64,000 nt of DNA from Anabas testudineus (Eukaryota; Chordata; Actinopteri; Anabantiformes; Anabantidae): NCBI RefSeq assembly GCF_900324465.2, contig NC_046616.1, forward strand, positions 11,558,547 through 11,622,546. Reading direction: 5' to 3'. Of the stretch, positions 14,370 to 25,799 are shown in pieces. A program made the position numbers and the translations under genes. Under the pieces are notes generated by a model that did not search any database, had not been told where the DNA came from, and saw only the letters and a program-made list of their open reading frames with translations. Within the stretch, counting starts at the first letter, position 1. Every line of letters starts with the position of its first letter.

Positions 14370-15345
14370 AAACATGTTGCCGCTGCCAATTTCCATTCTG
14401 GATGAGTCCCACACACACTTGCCTTATGGACGCAGCCAGGAGAGCCTCAACTAAGTGAGAGCCCGTATCTACCATCTGCCAAACCACTGTGTGAAGGATG
14501 AGAAGGGCCGACTCGTGTCCTGGATCGCCATCTGACAAGCTGCATGAGCTAAGGATGGCCCGCACTTTTCCAGAGCACAGACGAGCCAGTCACCTCCTGC
14601 TTGTGTCTCTAGCTCTGATCTTTACAATGAGCTTGTGGGTCTGTCTGTCTGCTGCAACTTCAACCAGCACAACCAGGCCATCAGCGCTGTGACCTCGCTC
14701 AGTTTCCAGCGTGAGCCAGTAGGAAATCTCACGGATGCTCATATGTTCAGGACAGAATCAGAGTAAGCCAAACTAATTACAGTAAAGTCTGCAGAATGAA
14801 ATATAAAACTAAAAAACTAAACACCTTCTATCTTTTTTTTTTTTTTTTTACGATTTCTGTTTCCCTACAGTTCTCAGGAGATGCTGTGCTTTGGACAGGT
14901 TGATCCATTTCTGACAGCAAACTGCAACTAGAACAAAAATAACATTTTCTGTGGCTTCAGGGCAAATTTGTTGAATAGACCAGCTGCTGCTCTTTTTTAT
15001 TCACTGTATAACTGTACACAATTGTCCCTCAATGTGAACTAATTCTGCACGTACTTTACAAACCCGCGTTAACCATCTGGCATGTGCTGAGCAGGTTTTC
15101 TTGGAAAAAAGACTCCTTAATCTGCAGAACACCCAATGAGGCTCGTGTCCACCTGGGACCCGTTCTTGGAGGTGTGCTATTGCACTGCTGATTGCCTCAC
15201 TGTGTTTTAGCAGCAATGCACCATTCAAGTCTGCAGGCGACTTGACAAATGAGTAGCGATCTGAGCAGAGGGGATGCTCGTACTGCACCACACATCCTGT
15301 CCCATCCACATTCTCCCATCCCGCAGTGATGCAAATCTCTCAACT
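14370..15345 (-). other. Possible decayed coding remnant
   Basis: On the minus strand, an open frame running from about 15345 to 15001 encodes a cysteine-containing, protein-like sequence with motifs such as CVVQYEHPLCSDRYSF and HWVFCRLRSLFSKK. A second open stretch at 14565-14370 includes SLSDGDPGHESALLILHTVV. Between them the frame is interrupted and no clean splice borders join them. The composition looks more like protein than neighbouring random frames, but I recognise no family. It may be a pseudogene, a captured exon or chance. Confidence 0.2.
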
Positions 15346-18300
15346 GACGACCTTACTTACCCATGGTCTAAACTGGTAAACACTGGACATGCTGAATACA
15401 TGCTGATGCTGCGTGTATGTATGTATAAAGACACAAATAAAAGAGAGTGGGTGAACACTTACACCAGTTCATTACTAGTGCAGCTTCTTTACAAAAATCT
15501 TTAATCTTCAATTGTGCATTGAGTCACAAAAATTCTATAATCATAATGTTTTAAATATTTTGTGGTATTTATGTTTCTTTTTGTCTGTTAATTTGTGGTT
15601 TCTATTATCAAAGAGAAAAGAATATGAACAATTAAAAAACAAATTACGGCTGCTCAGTAAATTTGAAGAGTGGTATAAATTTTTTTAACTGGGCTTCTTG
15701 AACAATTTACATCACTGTGTTATTTTAAAGAACTAGACAAAGTCAGCATTATAAGAGTGAGTGCTTTCTAGACCTCATTGTCCAGGCACACAAACTAGTA
15801 TTATTATAGTTGTTTTTATTGCTGTCGATAGATTTCTGTTATATGAAACTGAACAACACAGGTCTTACATTGCGAGCCATTCACTGAAACATGTCCTCTC
15901 ACCTACATCATGAATTGATTTGAGTGCTGAACCTCCAATACAAAGAGGTGTAGGCTGCTATAAAAAAAAGCCACCAGGAGGGATTTACGCAAGCTGAATC
16001 GGCTACAGATCTTTACTCATCTCAAGGCACGTTTGTGAGTCAGGATAGAAGCGAAACAAAGCCGAACATGAAGTACCTGACTAGTGAACCAGCTCACAAG
16101 CTCCATCAGCGTGCTGCATGCAATTACAGCCACCACTTGAGGACAGTATCCACCCACTGGTCTTCCTCAGAAAATGCATCTCAGAACAAGTGAGGAGCAG
16201 ACTGTCTGACGCAGCATGCAATCATTCACCTTGGCTGCTCGGACTTGCCTTGGTGCAGCTATCCACACAGACCCCACCACCACCTCCACCCCTTTCCTCC
16301 CCTATAGCAGTGCAATCTGCCAGCCGTGGAGTGGGACGTACTATCGATCCTGCTGAAATGATGGTTTCTAAAAGGGAGGCAGTAAGCATGTCTGTGCTCC
16401 CCTCCTCCACTGTGGAGGAGCCCTGAGATATCACCAAGCTCAGCACATTGCACCATCACTGAATGGGAAAATGGGATTTTCACTGGGGGATGAGCTGAGG
16501 GGAAGGTAATTCAAGTCAGCAAGCTATGTTCCCCACCAAGGATGTAAAATGAGCCAGATTACCTTCAGTCACTTCCCGCTGTGGACAAATAAGGTCATTT
16601 TAAATGCCCTTTTAAGTCCAGTCCTTGTCACAGGAAATTCAGGTGCCAAATCTGAAAATATACAACGGGGCTGAAGTTAAGAAGTGAAGGAGATGGTCAT
16701 TCAGCCACTTAGCTTTGCAGCTTTTAGCACTTGTTCATAAGAAGCACATGTGGCACTATGTGCAACATGTATTGTGTAAATCTGCAATAAATTAAATGCT
16801 ATTCTGAAGTGACAAATGAATGAAGTAAAGTTTCATGTGGACTGAGTGAGGCTCCTAACCCAAGCAGAAGGTGTCTATTCCAAACCACTAGATGGCAGCA
16901 GTGTCCCAGTATTTCCCATCACTGCTACAGTTTGGTGCATATGTTTGCTCACAAAGGACTGCAGATTTGGAGGAAATTCTCAGAAGATTAAATTATAGTC
17001 CACGTCTGTCCTAGCAAATGAATCAGAATAGACGTTGATAATCACTAATATGTGCTTGTTTCTATTATTTTTATGAATGGACCTAGTTGTAGTAAAGGAG
17101 CTCCTGTTACTTAAGATTTCTGTTTAAAAGATTAGAAGTGACTGCATCAGTTGTCCGTAACTTGAAGGTTACATGCAGGGTGCATCGTCCTTGTCAGTCC
17201 AAATCGTAGTCATAGATCAGTCACCACAGTTGACATTCCTCAGGGGTCAGACAGCAGAGTACGATTCTGACTTACAGGGCAGCAGTGACTGATGTTGAGG
17301 ATCTTCACACACTTAACATCGCTTTATGCTTTTTTAAACCAGGTCAGTGAGGGACTGAATGGCCTGAAGGTCAGGTTGATCAACAAAGCGTACCAGTGTC
17401 CCAGTGTGTGAGTAATCATTGTTCACTGGTTCCAATAAAGTCATGCTCCTGCTGAAGTTGGTCATATTTGGTGTGTTTGAACTTGACAGACTGGAGTGTG
17501 AATCATTAATTATGGATCCTTTCTCCACCACACATCACATGTATGCCCTTAGGACAGACTGTAATGGAATAATCTGTGCAAAAATACATTCTTGAAAGAA
17601 ATAAAGAAATAGCAATTATTTTTGGCATAACCAGTGTAAAGATATGCGACTATCAGAATGTAAATCCTCCACAGAGTAGTCTACCACATACAGGGTATAA
17701 TCCCAAAGAAGCTTTTTTGTAGTTTCACTATAAATTAATGTAGAACTTGCTGACTTACTGTAAAACCACAATAGATGTGAACAGTGGACGTGTCCTACCT
17801 GACTTAAACAGCATGTGCGTCCAGTGCAGAGGAGTCTGCAGTTTAGGTCACACATCCAAAGCATGATGTGGAAGGGCTGGACTGAAGTCGGTTTTACATT
17901 GGAGAGCAGCTTCTCCATCTTCAGTAAAAAAGCTCATTTACATAATTAATGATGAGCTAATTACAACCAATGTTTATTATATATCCATTTTCTATTTTGC
18001 ACTTTTTCCGAATTTGCATTTGTATTCTCGAATATCTAAATCAACCTATAATGTGTCTAGTATTAGTTGATTTATCATATTTCACTGTAAAACTATAAAA
18101 CTAAATATTGCCTAGTTTTACAATCAAATCTCACAAATCGACAATTATTAGATACTTAAAGAATTATTGTGCAGACGTGTGTTTGCAAAGGGCAATGATA
18201 AAAAATACTAGATACTATCAAAGTATAAAAACTAACAGCTGTAAAACAAAAATCAGTCAGAAAAACCAGAAATCATTGCAGGAGGAACAAAAAGTGTTTT

Positions 18301-18400
18301 GTATTCAACTAATTTCAAATGTGTGCATTTTACCCTGTGTTTAAAAAGCCTGCAGTACCAACGTGAATCCAACTTTGGCGCAGCGTCAGGTGGGGAGGTC
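15346..18400. other. Intergenic DNA upstream of spsb1
   Basis: No gene can be supported here. Open frames at 16118-16426 (+) and 17616-17918 (-) lack domains. The second ends near a good donor-like site (CAG/GTAGGA in minus orientation, near 17800) but has no matching downstream exon. A 25-bp segment at 17482-17506 repeats one at 14103-14127. Confidence 0.5.
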
Positions 18401-18429
18401 CTAATCTAGCCCAGCAGCTGGGAGCGTTT

Positions 18430-18885
18430 GACCACGTGACGTGAGAGATGTTAGAGAGCAGCCATCATTATTTCACCTAATTCATGTCCAGCCTGAAATG
18501 CTAAACGAGGCGACGACGAGGAAACTGGAAACTGGGATGGAGTAGGTGGCAGCTCCGACGTCTTATCCGGTCTAATCCCCCCTGCTCGCTCGGCGGCTGC
18601 TCGACTTGAGGTTTGTTTTCCGTGTTTTCCGTGTGTCCGCCGCTGGTTTCGCTTTGACTGTTCCTCTTCACCTTTCACTGAGCACTTGACGTCGAACACA
18701 CGACGCGCGGCGGCTTGTCGCTCCCCTCACGCGTCCCGTTTGAGGGCAGGGACGAGCTGTTTGTGCCGCTCGGCTCGGCCCGGCCCGGCCCGGCCCGGCT
18801 CGACTCGGCCCGTCCGGACCGTGAAGACCCGTCGTGCTAACACCGCGGGCTCGCGCGGCTCCCCGCGGAACGTTCCGAACGCCAG
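18430..18885 (+). promoter_or_regulatory. spsb1: spsb1 CpG-island promoter and noncoding exon 1
   Basis: Sequence composition changes abruptly from AT-rich to CpG-dense. A CACGTG E-box sits at 18433-18438, and the GC-rich stretch ends at a consensus donor (CCAG/GTAAAC) with the exon ending at 18885. No initiator ATG is needed here, because the first coding exon begins at 22862 with its own untranslated leader; human SPSB1 also has a noncoding first exon. The transcription start is not visible and is probably between 18450 and 18700. Open frames on both strands here are CpG-island artefacts. Confidence 0.7.
18771..18812. repeat. GGCCC pentanucleotide repeat in spsb1 exon 1
   Basis: A run of GGCCC units, interrupted by CGACT and CGGCT variants, lies inside the noncoding first exon. 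Its high GC content would give strong secondary structure in the 5' untranslated region. Confidence 0.75.
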
Positions 18886-21389
18886 GTAAACAAACACGCG
18901 CTGCTCCGGGCGGTGGTCGCGCGTGGACGTTTCCTCGAGCGCACGGCTGCTTGGCCCACGAGAGCGTCTTCGAGGATTAGTCTGCTTTTCCACAGCTAGC
19001 ACGGATCACACCTAAATAACAACACTAAACTTACAGCGAGCTTTAATGGCATCCTGCATTTCAACAGTCGCCCAGTCCCAGTTGATATGAGAGTGTTTCT
19101 ACTATTTTGTCCACCCCCGTTTGATAAATGAGAGCAAACCAAATCTTAGAAACTCCTCTCTGCACAATGCAGCTCAGCAAACGAACATTGAAACTCTCCT
19201 GGAGGAGGTTTGTATATAGAAATGTTCAACAAACGACTGCAGTACAAAAAGGTAACAGAGCAAACTACAAAGAAAAAGTCAGCTAAACCTGTTTGAAAAC
19301 TAAAATGCATGTTTTAATTTAAACACCACAAGTTATAGAAAAGTCAGGCTGAGTTGCATTCAGCATAACACAGACTTTGTATCCGTACTATGGATGACTT
19401 TGTTTTTAGTAAGCCTTGGTCTTTATGTACTCAGGAGGTCAGCAAACCAACCCGGGCTAGGGCTTCAAGTTCAGGTGGGCCTGGTCTAAGTTGGGCCTTA
19501 GAAGAGAGACAAGTGTTTTCTTGGCTCAGCAAATGCACCGAGGCCTTCCTCCTGCATTTTAATCAGTTCTAAACCAACCCAGGGGCCCAGGAACCCCAAC
19601 AAACCCAGGCCAGGATCCCAGCCCAAATATATCCCTCCACAAGCCACCTTTTATACTACTAATGGGTATGTTTGTTTTAGACGCCCAAGGTAAATGTGGG
19701 AAGACCTTTTATTATTGTTCTTTTAGTTTTTATTTACTTGTGCGTGTTGTAAGGTGGCCCTTTGCCTCAGTGAGAGGAAATGGTGAACTCTTGGCTCAAA
19801 GAGTGTGCAAATGAACATGTTTCACTCTCGCTGAATGCTGGACAGGCATTGAAAAAGAGATTGTTTACATTCAGATGTTGGCCACCCGCTGCTTGCTTTT
19901 TCTTCCCTCCTGTTTTCCAATCACAGAGGAGACATGACCCATTTAAATGGTTGTTTACTTGCATTAGAAGAAGAGCCAAAGCACTTCTCAATGAACTCTT
20001 GTCTACAATTCAATTAGAGTGGCCTTCCCAGCAGCACAGTTTTCCACATTACACCATGCTCTCTGCTGCTCAAGTGCAATACTTATATATGTATAAATAT
20101 GCACACCAAAGAGCAGCAGTAGACGCACCTGTGCTCACAAAACTAATCCTTCATTTAGAGTTTGGGTTGTTGGACTAAACGGTGTTTTCACATAATAGAA
20201 TGACCTGGCTATTGACCTAAATTACTCCTATTATCCATTGACATTGGCATAAAGTTACAATCTTAAAATTGGGTATAAGATGTTTTTAACCGGTAGGTTA
20301 AGGCTCTTCAGTAGCAAAACTGTATAAAAGTCCCAGTACAATTGTGGTCTGTTGTAATGGAGTTGATCAGATAAAGCACAGCAGGTCTTTGTCAGGCCAG
20401 ACAGTTTATTAGTGCTCTTCCTGTTGCCATCAGACTACATTAGACATCGCTAGACTTTTATTACTTTTTATTTATTTTTTGGATTTTTTGGTAATTAATT
20501 AACATTTATCCCATGTGTTTGTTTCATCGGTTTATTTGCTTTTCCAAATCAACCTTATCAGAAAAGTGTTATAAAGTTTTCAACTTCATTGTCAAGCAGT
20601 AAAGTCCCAAGTTGTTTTCTGTCAGGATGTCAAACACTTTTGTAGCTGCTTGAGAAGTGGTTAAAATTGGCATCATCATGGTATAACAAATTCATAAATC
20701 GAAAAGGTACATATTAAGTTATGTGAAAATATCAGTGTGTCATTGATATGTTTCACGATCCTATGTGGCTCTACAGTTTTGTCTTTAAAATGGGCCATGC
20801 AGGGCGAAATGGGTCATTTTCACACTATTTAGTGGATTACTCAACATGTCTAGTGTCTACAAATGCATATCTGTGAAATTCTAATTATGCAACTTGAATT
20901 TGTCGTAGCTAGGTGTAGTTAAACACCATTGGATCAGCCTATGGGTTTTATTTTTGTGGTTTATAATACTAAAAAAAATCTTGCTTTGAAGCACAACTTA
21001 TGAGCTTCACTTAAAAATTAGCCCTGGTGTCCTTAATGTAGATGACTTAAAAATGATAATGCTGGCCCATTGGTACAATTAAAAAAAAAAAATATTAGTT
21101 GCATTTCATGTAGATTGCTGCGCATATGAAATAATATCTGGTTAAAATTATCCATGTATGTAATTTGAAGTAATGGTGGATATAATTTTCCCCACACAGT
21201 TTATTTTGAACTGTTTTTGGGTTAAAACACCAGCTATAGTAAAGTTATTTAGCAACATTAATCAAAAAATCTTTAAAAGTCCAATATTGGGATTAAATGT
21301 TTGTGCTTATTGGGTTTCCAGTACACTACAAATTCAGTTATGACCCAATACATTAAAGGGAAACATGTCATGGTATGAATGATATCTAA

Positions 21390-22210
21390 TACACTGCCTG
21401 TCCAAAAAAAGTCACGCACTCTAATATTTAGTTTGACCACCTTTAGTTTTGATTACAGCACGCATTCACTGTGGTATCGGTTCGAAAAGCATCTGCATTG
21501 TCACAACATTTATTCTCGTGATGGGAGTCGGACCGCTACGCACAGTCTTCTCCAGCACATCCCAAAGATTCTCAATGGGTTTAAGGTCTGGACTCTGTGG
21601 TGGCCAATCCATGTGTGAAAATGTTCCATGCTGAACGTATTTCACAATTAAAGGGCCGATGAATCCTGGCATTTGTCATCTTGGAATATGCCATCATAGA
21701 TAAAAAAAAATCCATTGATGGAATAACCTGGTCATTCAGTATATTCAGGTCGTCGGCTGACCTCATTCTTTGGACACATAAAGTTGCTGAGCCTAGAACT
21801 GACCAACTGCAGCAACCACAGATCATAGTACTGCCCCCACAGGCTTGTATGATGGGTGCATCACTTCACCTGCCTCTCTTCTTAACCTGATGCACCCATC
21901 ACTCTTGTACAAGGTAAATCTGGAATCATCAGACCACATGACCTTCTCCCGTTGCTCCAGAGTCCGATCTTTATGCCCTCTAGCAAATTGAAGCCTTTTT
22001 TTAATAATTTGACCCTTGTGAAACAGATAAACATCTTTTCCACGACCGCAGGATGCGTCTTCCATCATAGTTTAAGAAATGAGAAGCTACTGACTGCATC
22101 AGTTAGGGTTAAATAACTTGTTGCCAGCTGAAACATAATCATCCATGCAGTAATTATAAAGTTGGAGGCTCTAACCTATTTCCTTGGTTAAATCCAGGTT
22201 GTCTTTTCTT
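21390..22210 (-). mobile_element. Broken Tc1/mariner transposon (minus orientation)
   Basis: The left end (21390-21420) carries the fish Tc1 terminal motif CACTGCCTGTCCAAAAAAAG. Minus-strand frames encode Tc1 transposase pieces: QFARGHKDRTLEQREKVMWS and WSDDSRFTLYKSDG near 21,900-22,000 (around the first catalytic Asp), then [20 protein letters not shown] near 21,540-21,620 (the second Asp and Glu of the DD34E triad). The pieces lie in different frames, and the N-terminal DNA-binding part is missing. The upstream untranslated arm (about 22,080-22,210) is recognisable, but its terminal repeat is eroded. It is an inactive plain DNA transposon inside spsb1 intron 1. Confidence 0.85.
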
Positions 22211-22211
22211 T

Positions 22212-22312
22212 GTAGTAATTAAGTTTATGAGTGAGTAATAGAAACTTGTTAGTCTTGTCTTTCTTGGCTGACTTGACATTATAGGGAGGAAAAACAAGGC
22301 CGTAGAGTCTTG
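22212..22312. repeat. Dispersed repeat, copy A
   Basis: This segment shares the core AAACTTGTTAGTCTTGTCT and a trailing region of similar order (GGA-AAAACAAG-AG-GTCTT) with 25058-25140. It begins right at the eroded outer end of the Tc1 remnant. The repeat family is unknown to me. Confidence 0.5.
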
Positions 22313-23036
22313 TTGTTCGCAAAGGCTTACACCTAATGTCCCACTATTCAAAATGTATGTCAATGTTCAACAAAAAACTAAACTATAGCGCTCTGTACAG
22401 TCAGAGTATGGTACAAGGGGCAGGTAACCAAAGCTGGTGTGGCTTCAGAACAAGTCTGCTTGAGTGACACAGAACAGCTATGTATTTTTGTATGTCAGTG
22501 TCTTGACTACAGATGTAGGTAATGAGGATGTTTTTAGCACATATACAGTGTAACTTAGTATTTGTCTTTACATCTCAGATTACTTATGTCTTGGGACACT
22601 GCCCAATATATATTTTTACACTAATCACATGAGGTTGCTTAACAGAAAACATTAAGTTCTCTGGTAAATGTACAACACTAACATTTAAAGAAACATATGA
22701 TTAAATTACAGCAGATATGCTATAACAGGATGTACTTAAAATATGCCTTATGTTTAGCTTGCCTCTGTTTTCCTGTTTTGTAAGATTTGTGTTTTCTGAC
22801 TAATTAGATTAGGAAATAATTAACTTGTCTTTTCTGGTTTTATCTTCTCTAATCTCTCCAGGTAGTCTTAAAAGCACCTCGTCTGACTTTGGCTCTCTGC
22901 ATCTAGTATCACACGAGCACAAACCCGCTTTGCAGGAGCACAGTGGAGAAGAGGGTTTGAGGCTGATTACTCCCCTCATTAGTATTTAAGGAGGGGAGAG
23001 GAGGAGGAAGAAAGAGCTGCTATAACCACCTGGAGC

Positions 23037-25799
23037 ATGGGGCAGAAAGTCCCAGGTGGCATTAAAACCATTGATATGCGGGATCCTGCGTTCAGCCCCC
23101 TGAAGCTGGAGCTACAGGCCCTCAGTCACACCAAGCCATCTCGACTGGACCTGCTGCTGGACATGCCACCTGCCGGCCTGGACGTTCAGGTCCAGCACTC
23201 ATGGAACAACGATGACCGCTCTCTAAACATCTTCGTCAAGGACGACAACAAGCTGGTGTTTCACAGGCACCCTGTGGCACAGAGCACTGACGCCATTCGG
23301 GCGCGTGTTGGCTACACAAGGGGACTGCATGTGTGGGAGATCAACTGGGCTATGCGTCAGAGGGGCACACACGCTGTGGTTGGAGTGGCCACAAGTGACG
23401 CCCCGCTACACTCAGTAGGCTACACAGCTTTGGTAGGAAGCAATGCAGAGTCCTGGGGCTGGGACCTGTGCAGGAGTAAACTCTACCATGATGGCAAGAA
23501 CCACGCAGGAAAAACCTACCCCGCGTTCCTTGAGCCTGACGACACCTTCATAATACCAGACTCCCTCTTAGTAGTGTTGGACATGGATGAGGGAACTCTG
23601 GGTTACATAGTGGATGGACATTACCTAGGGGTGGCTTTCAGAGGACTTAAGGGCAGGAAGCTGTACCCAGTGGTGAGCGCCGTTTGGGGACACTGTGAAA
23701 TACGAATTCGGTACATAAATGGACTCGATCGTAAGTACAAACTTTAAAATGTTTCTCCTTTATCTCATGAGGCACAGTGTTCTGTGATTAGTGTTGTTGC
23801 CTATACAGGTCTTGGATAACTATTGATGGTATTTATTATTGATGCAATAAACAAAGGTGTGACGGCTAAGGGTTTGTCATGCTGTCTAAGCAGGACATGC
23901 AGTGTAACTGTAGATGGGGTTACTGCAGAGCAAAATTATTGACTATGACTAAATGACTGGTCCTCTGGCTGAAGCAGTATATCATATTATAACATAGTCC
24001 AGGTGTCTATGATAGCTTTTGTATTTTGGCCTGCAGTCCAGATTACATTTAAATTAACTGTATCCCTGAATTACTTTACATCTTACCTGTAACCTGTCTT
24101 GACTTTTGTCATTAACTGTACTTTGTTTTTAAATTAGACTGTATTACTGCTGTGATCACAACATCCTACAATCCTTAATGTTTGTGTACAAAAACAGACT
24201 TGTTTTCCTCAGTCAAATGTAAAATGATTAGATTAATCTTGATTGTTCCCTGATTAAAGGGTCATGAGCTTTCAATGAGGAAACATAGGTGTTTATCAGA
24301 ACATGTTGTGCTACCCACATGTCCCAAGTGCTCTGTGCTCATTAGATTTTTATGTTCGGCTCAGACCCTTTGACCTAGTTCAAATCTTGAGAAAAGAAGC
24401 TCCGCAGATGCAGCAAAATGCACAAAACCCAGTTTCAGTTTTATCAGACTGACAGTGTTTATGTGGAGCGGGGAAATCCCTGATTTTATATAATGATGTT
24501 AAAGGCAGTTAGTTACTCTTGTTTGGATCCAGGACACAGAAATGCAACTGCTGTTAGAGTGTTTGTCTGTTTGTTTGCATATGTACTTAATGTTTAATGA
24601 TTCTTTTTTTTTTTTTTTTTTTAAGATAAATATTTATTTGAATCAGCTGCTTAAAATCTAAAACAAGCATTTAACAAAAAGTAAATAATGTAATGTTTTA
24701 AAGTATTTTAATCTTGACACTGTTTTGTGACTATGACAACAGAAAACATTATTACGCTTTTTCGAAAGGTCAACCTTAAATTGCCAACATGTTAAGTAAG
24801 GTCAGAAATCTTTTTTTTTTTTTTTTCTGTTAAACTAAATATATAATCGATAAATGACCACAAAAGCTTATTCAGGCTTTACTAGAGAACATAAGAGTCT
24901 ACAATTACAGTACAGTTTCAGTGTGGGTAGCAGTCGGTTCAAGTGGGATTTGTTTTACAAAGACTGAATACAAGACAACAAATTAGTCGGGTTATTAATC
25001 TCGCTTTTAAATCTATTCAATTGGGCCTCTCAGACCATTGAACCTTTTTTTTTTTTTTCTGTCTAACAAATACGTTTAGTAATAAACTTGTTAGTCTTGT
25101 CTATCTTCCAGGGAATAAAAACAAGCTCACAGACTCTTCATCTTGACCCAGTCAGAGCCCCTCAGAACATCTGTGCAAATGGCTGTGAATGTATTTTCAG
25201 ATCCACAAAAATTTTTCACATAATAATTTTCAGTCTCATTTAAAAAAAAAAAAAAAAACTCTCAGTGCAGGCTTTTGTCTCCAGCCTTTTATTTATTTAT
25301 TTATTTTTTTAAACGGCCAGCATGAGCGCTGACCAGCCAATTAGGTCAAAGGTTGTGATCAATCGGCCGACTATCTGTTGATCTCTGATGTTTTCTCTGT
25401 TCCACTCTGACAAATAGGACTTAAAGTACCCAGATGTGTTCTTGGGGTCTTTAGGAACCTTTCATCCATTTTATTACTTCACAGTAAATCTAACAAGTGT
25501 GAACCTCCTCACTGAAAATCTACTCTCTGAACGATCCTGCATAATCGAATGTTGCTTTAATAGCAAGATTAGATGTTCTTGTGGAGCAGATCACTCCTGT
25601 GTTCATTTATTTCATTCTGCACATTTAAAGGATGCCTATTCTAACACTTGTCCCTCTCTGTCTGCCCTCAGCCGAGCCCCTCTCTCTGATGGACCTGTGT
25701 AGGCGTTCAGTGAGGGTGGCTTTAGGAAGAGACCGTCTGAGTGAAATCCATAGACTGCCCCTGCCAGCCTCTCTGAAGAACTACCTGCTCTACCAATAA
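23037..25799 (+). CDS. spsb1: SPRY domain-containing SOCS box protein 1
   Basis: There are two coding exons, 23037-23730 and 25672-25799. The phase-1 junction (GATC/CCGAG) joins them into 273 residues, the same length as human SPSB1. SPSB1 is the substrate receptor of a Cullin-5/Elongin-BC E3 ubiquitin ligase; known targets include iNOS, and it modulates MET and TGF-beta receptor signalling in the cytosol. The SPRY domain covers roughly residues 54-230 and contains hallmark runs such as [20 protein letters not shown] and [17 protein letters not shown]. The second exon is the SOCS box, with the BC-box-like [15 protein letters not shown] and the Cul5-box-like [14 protein letters not shown] ending. 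The start is the conserved MGQKV, 175 bases into the acceptor exon. Without the second exon the frame reads five codons into the intron and stops. The coding region shows no damage. The neighbour is slc25a33, as in human 1p36. Confidence 0.97.
25058..25140. repeat. Dispersed repeat, copy B
   Basis: This matches copy A at 22212-22312, sharing a core of about 19 identical bases plus flanking similarity. It lies in spsb1 intron 2, about 2.8 kb downstream of the first copy. Confidence 0.5.

Larger units (their letters stand above)
18886..22861 (+). other. spsb1: spsb1 intron 1
   Basis: This intron runs from the donor GTAAAC at 18886 to an acceptor ending at 22861, where a pyrimidine-rich tract precedes CCAG. 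It contains the Tc1 transposase fossil at 21390-22210 and AT-rich filler. I see no coding exon in it. Confidence 0.7.

Noticed and set aside
16118-16483. Overlapping frames on both strands, one with a proline run
   Set aside because: Low-complexity CCACC tract, no splice structure and no similarity.
17616-17918. Minus-strand frame MEKLLSNVKPTSVQ... ending near a donor-like site
   Set aside because: It is attractive as a first exon, but no in-phase acceptor exon with protein-like content follows on the minus strand.
18451-18999. Several open frames on both strands around the spsb1 first exon
   Set aside because: They reflect CpG-rich composition: Arg/Ala/Pro/Gly-rich translations with no domain, no conserved start and overlap with the noncoding exon.
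25290-25395. Sequence with AATCGGCCGACTATCTG resembling parts of fish hAT-like repeats
   Set aside because: Too short, with no terminal repeats or target duplication visible. Family assignment would be a guess.
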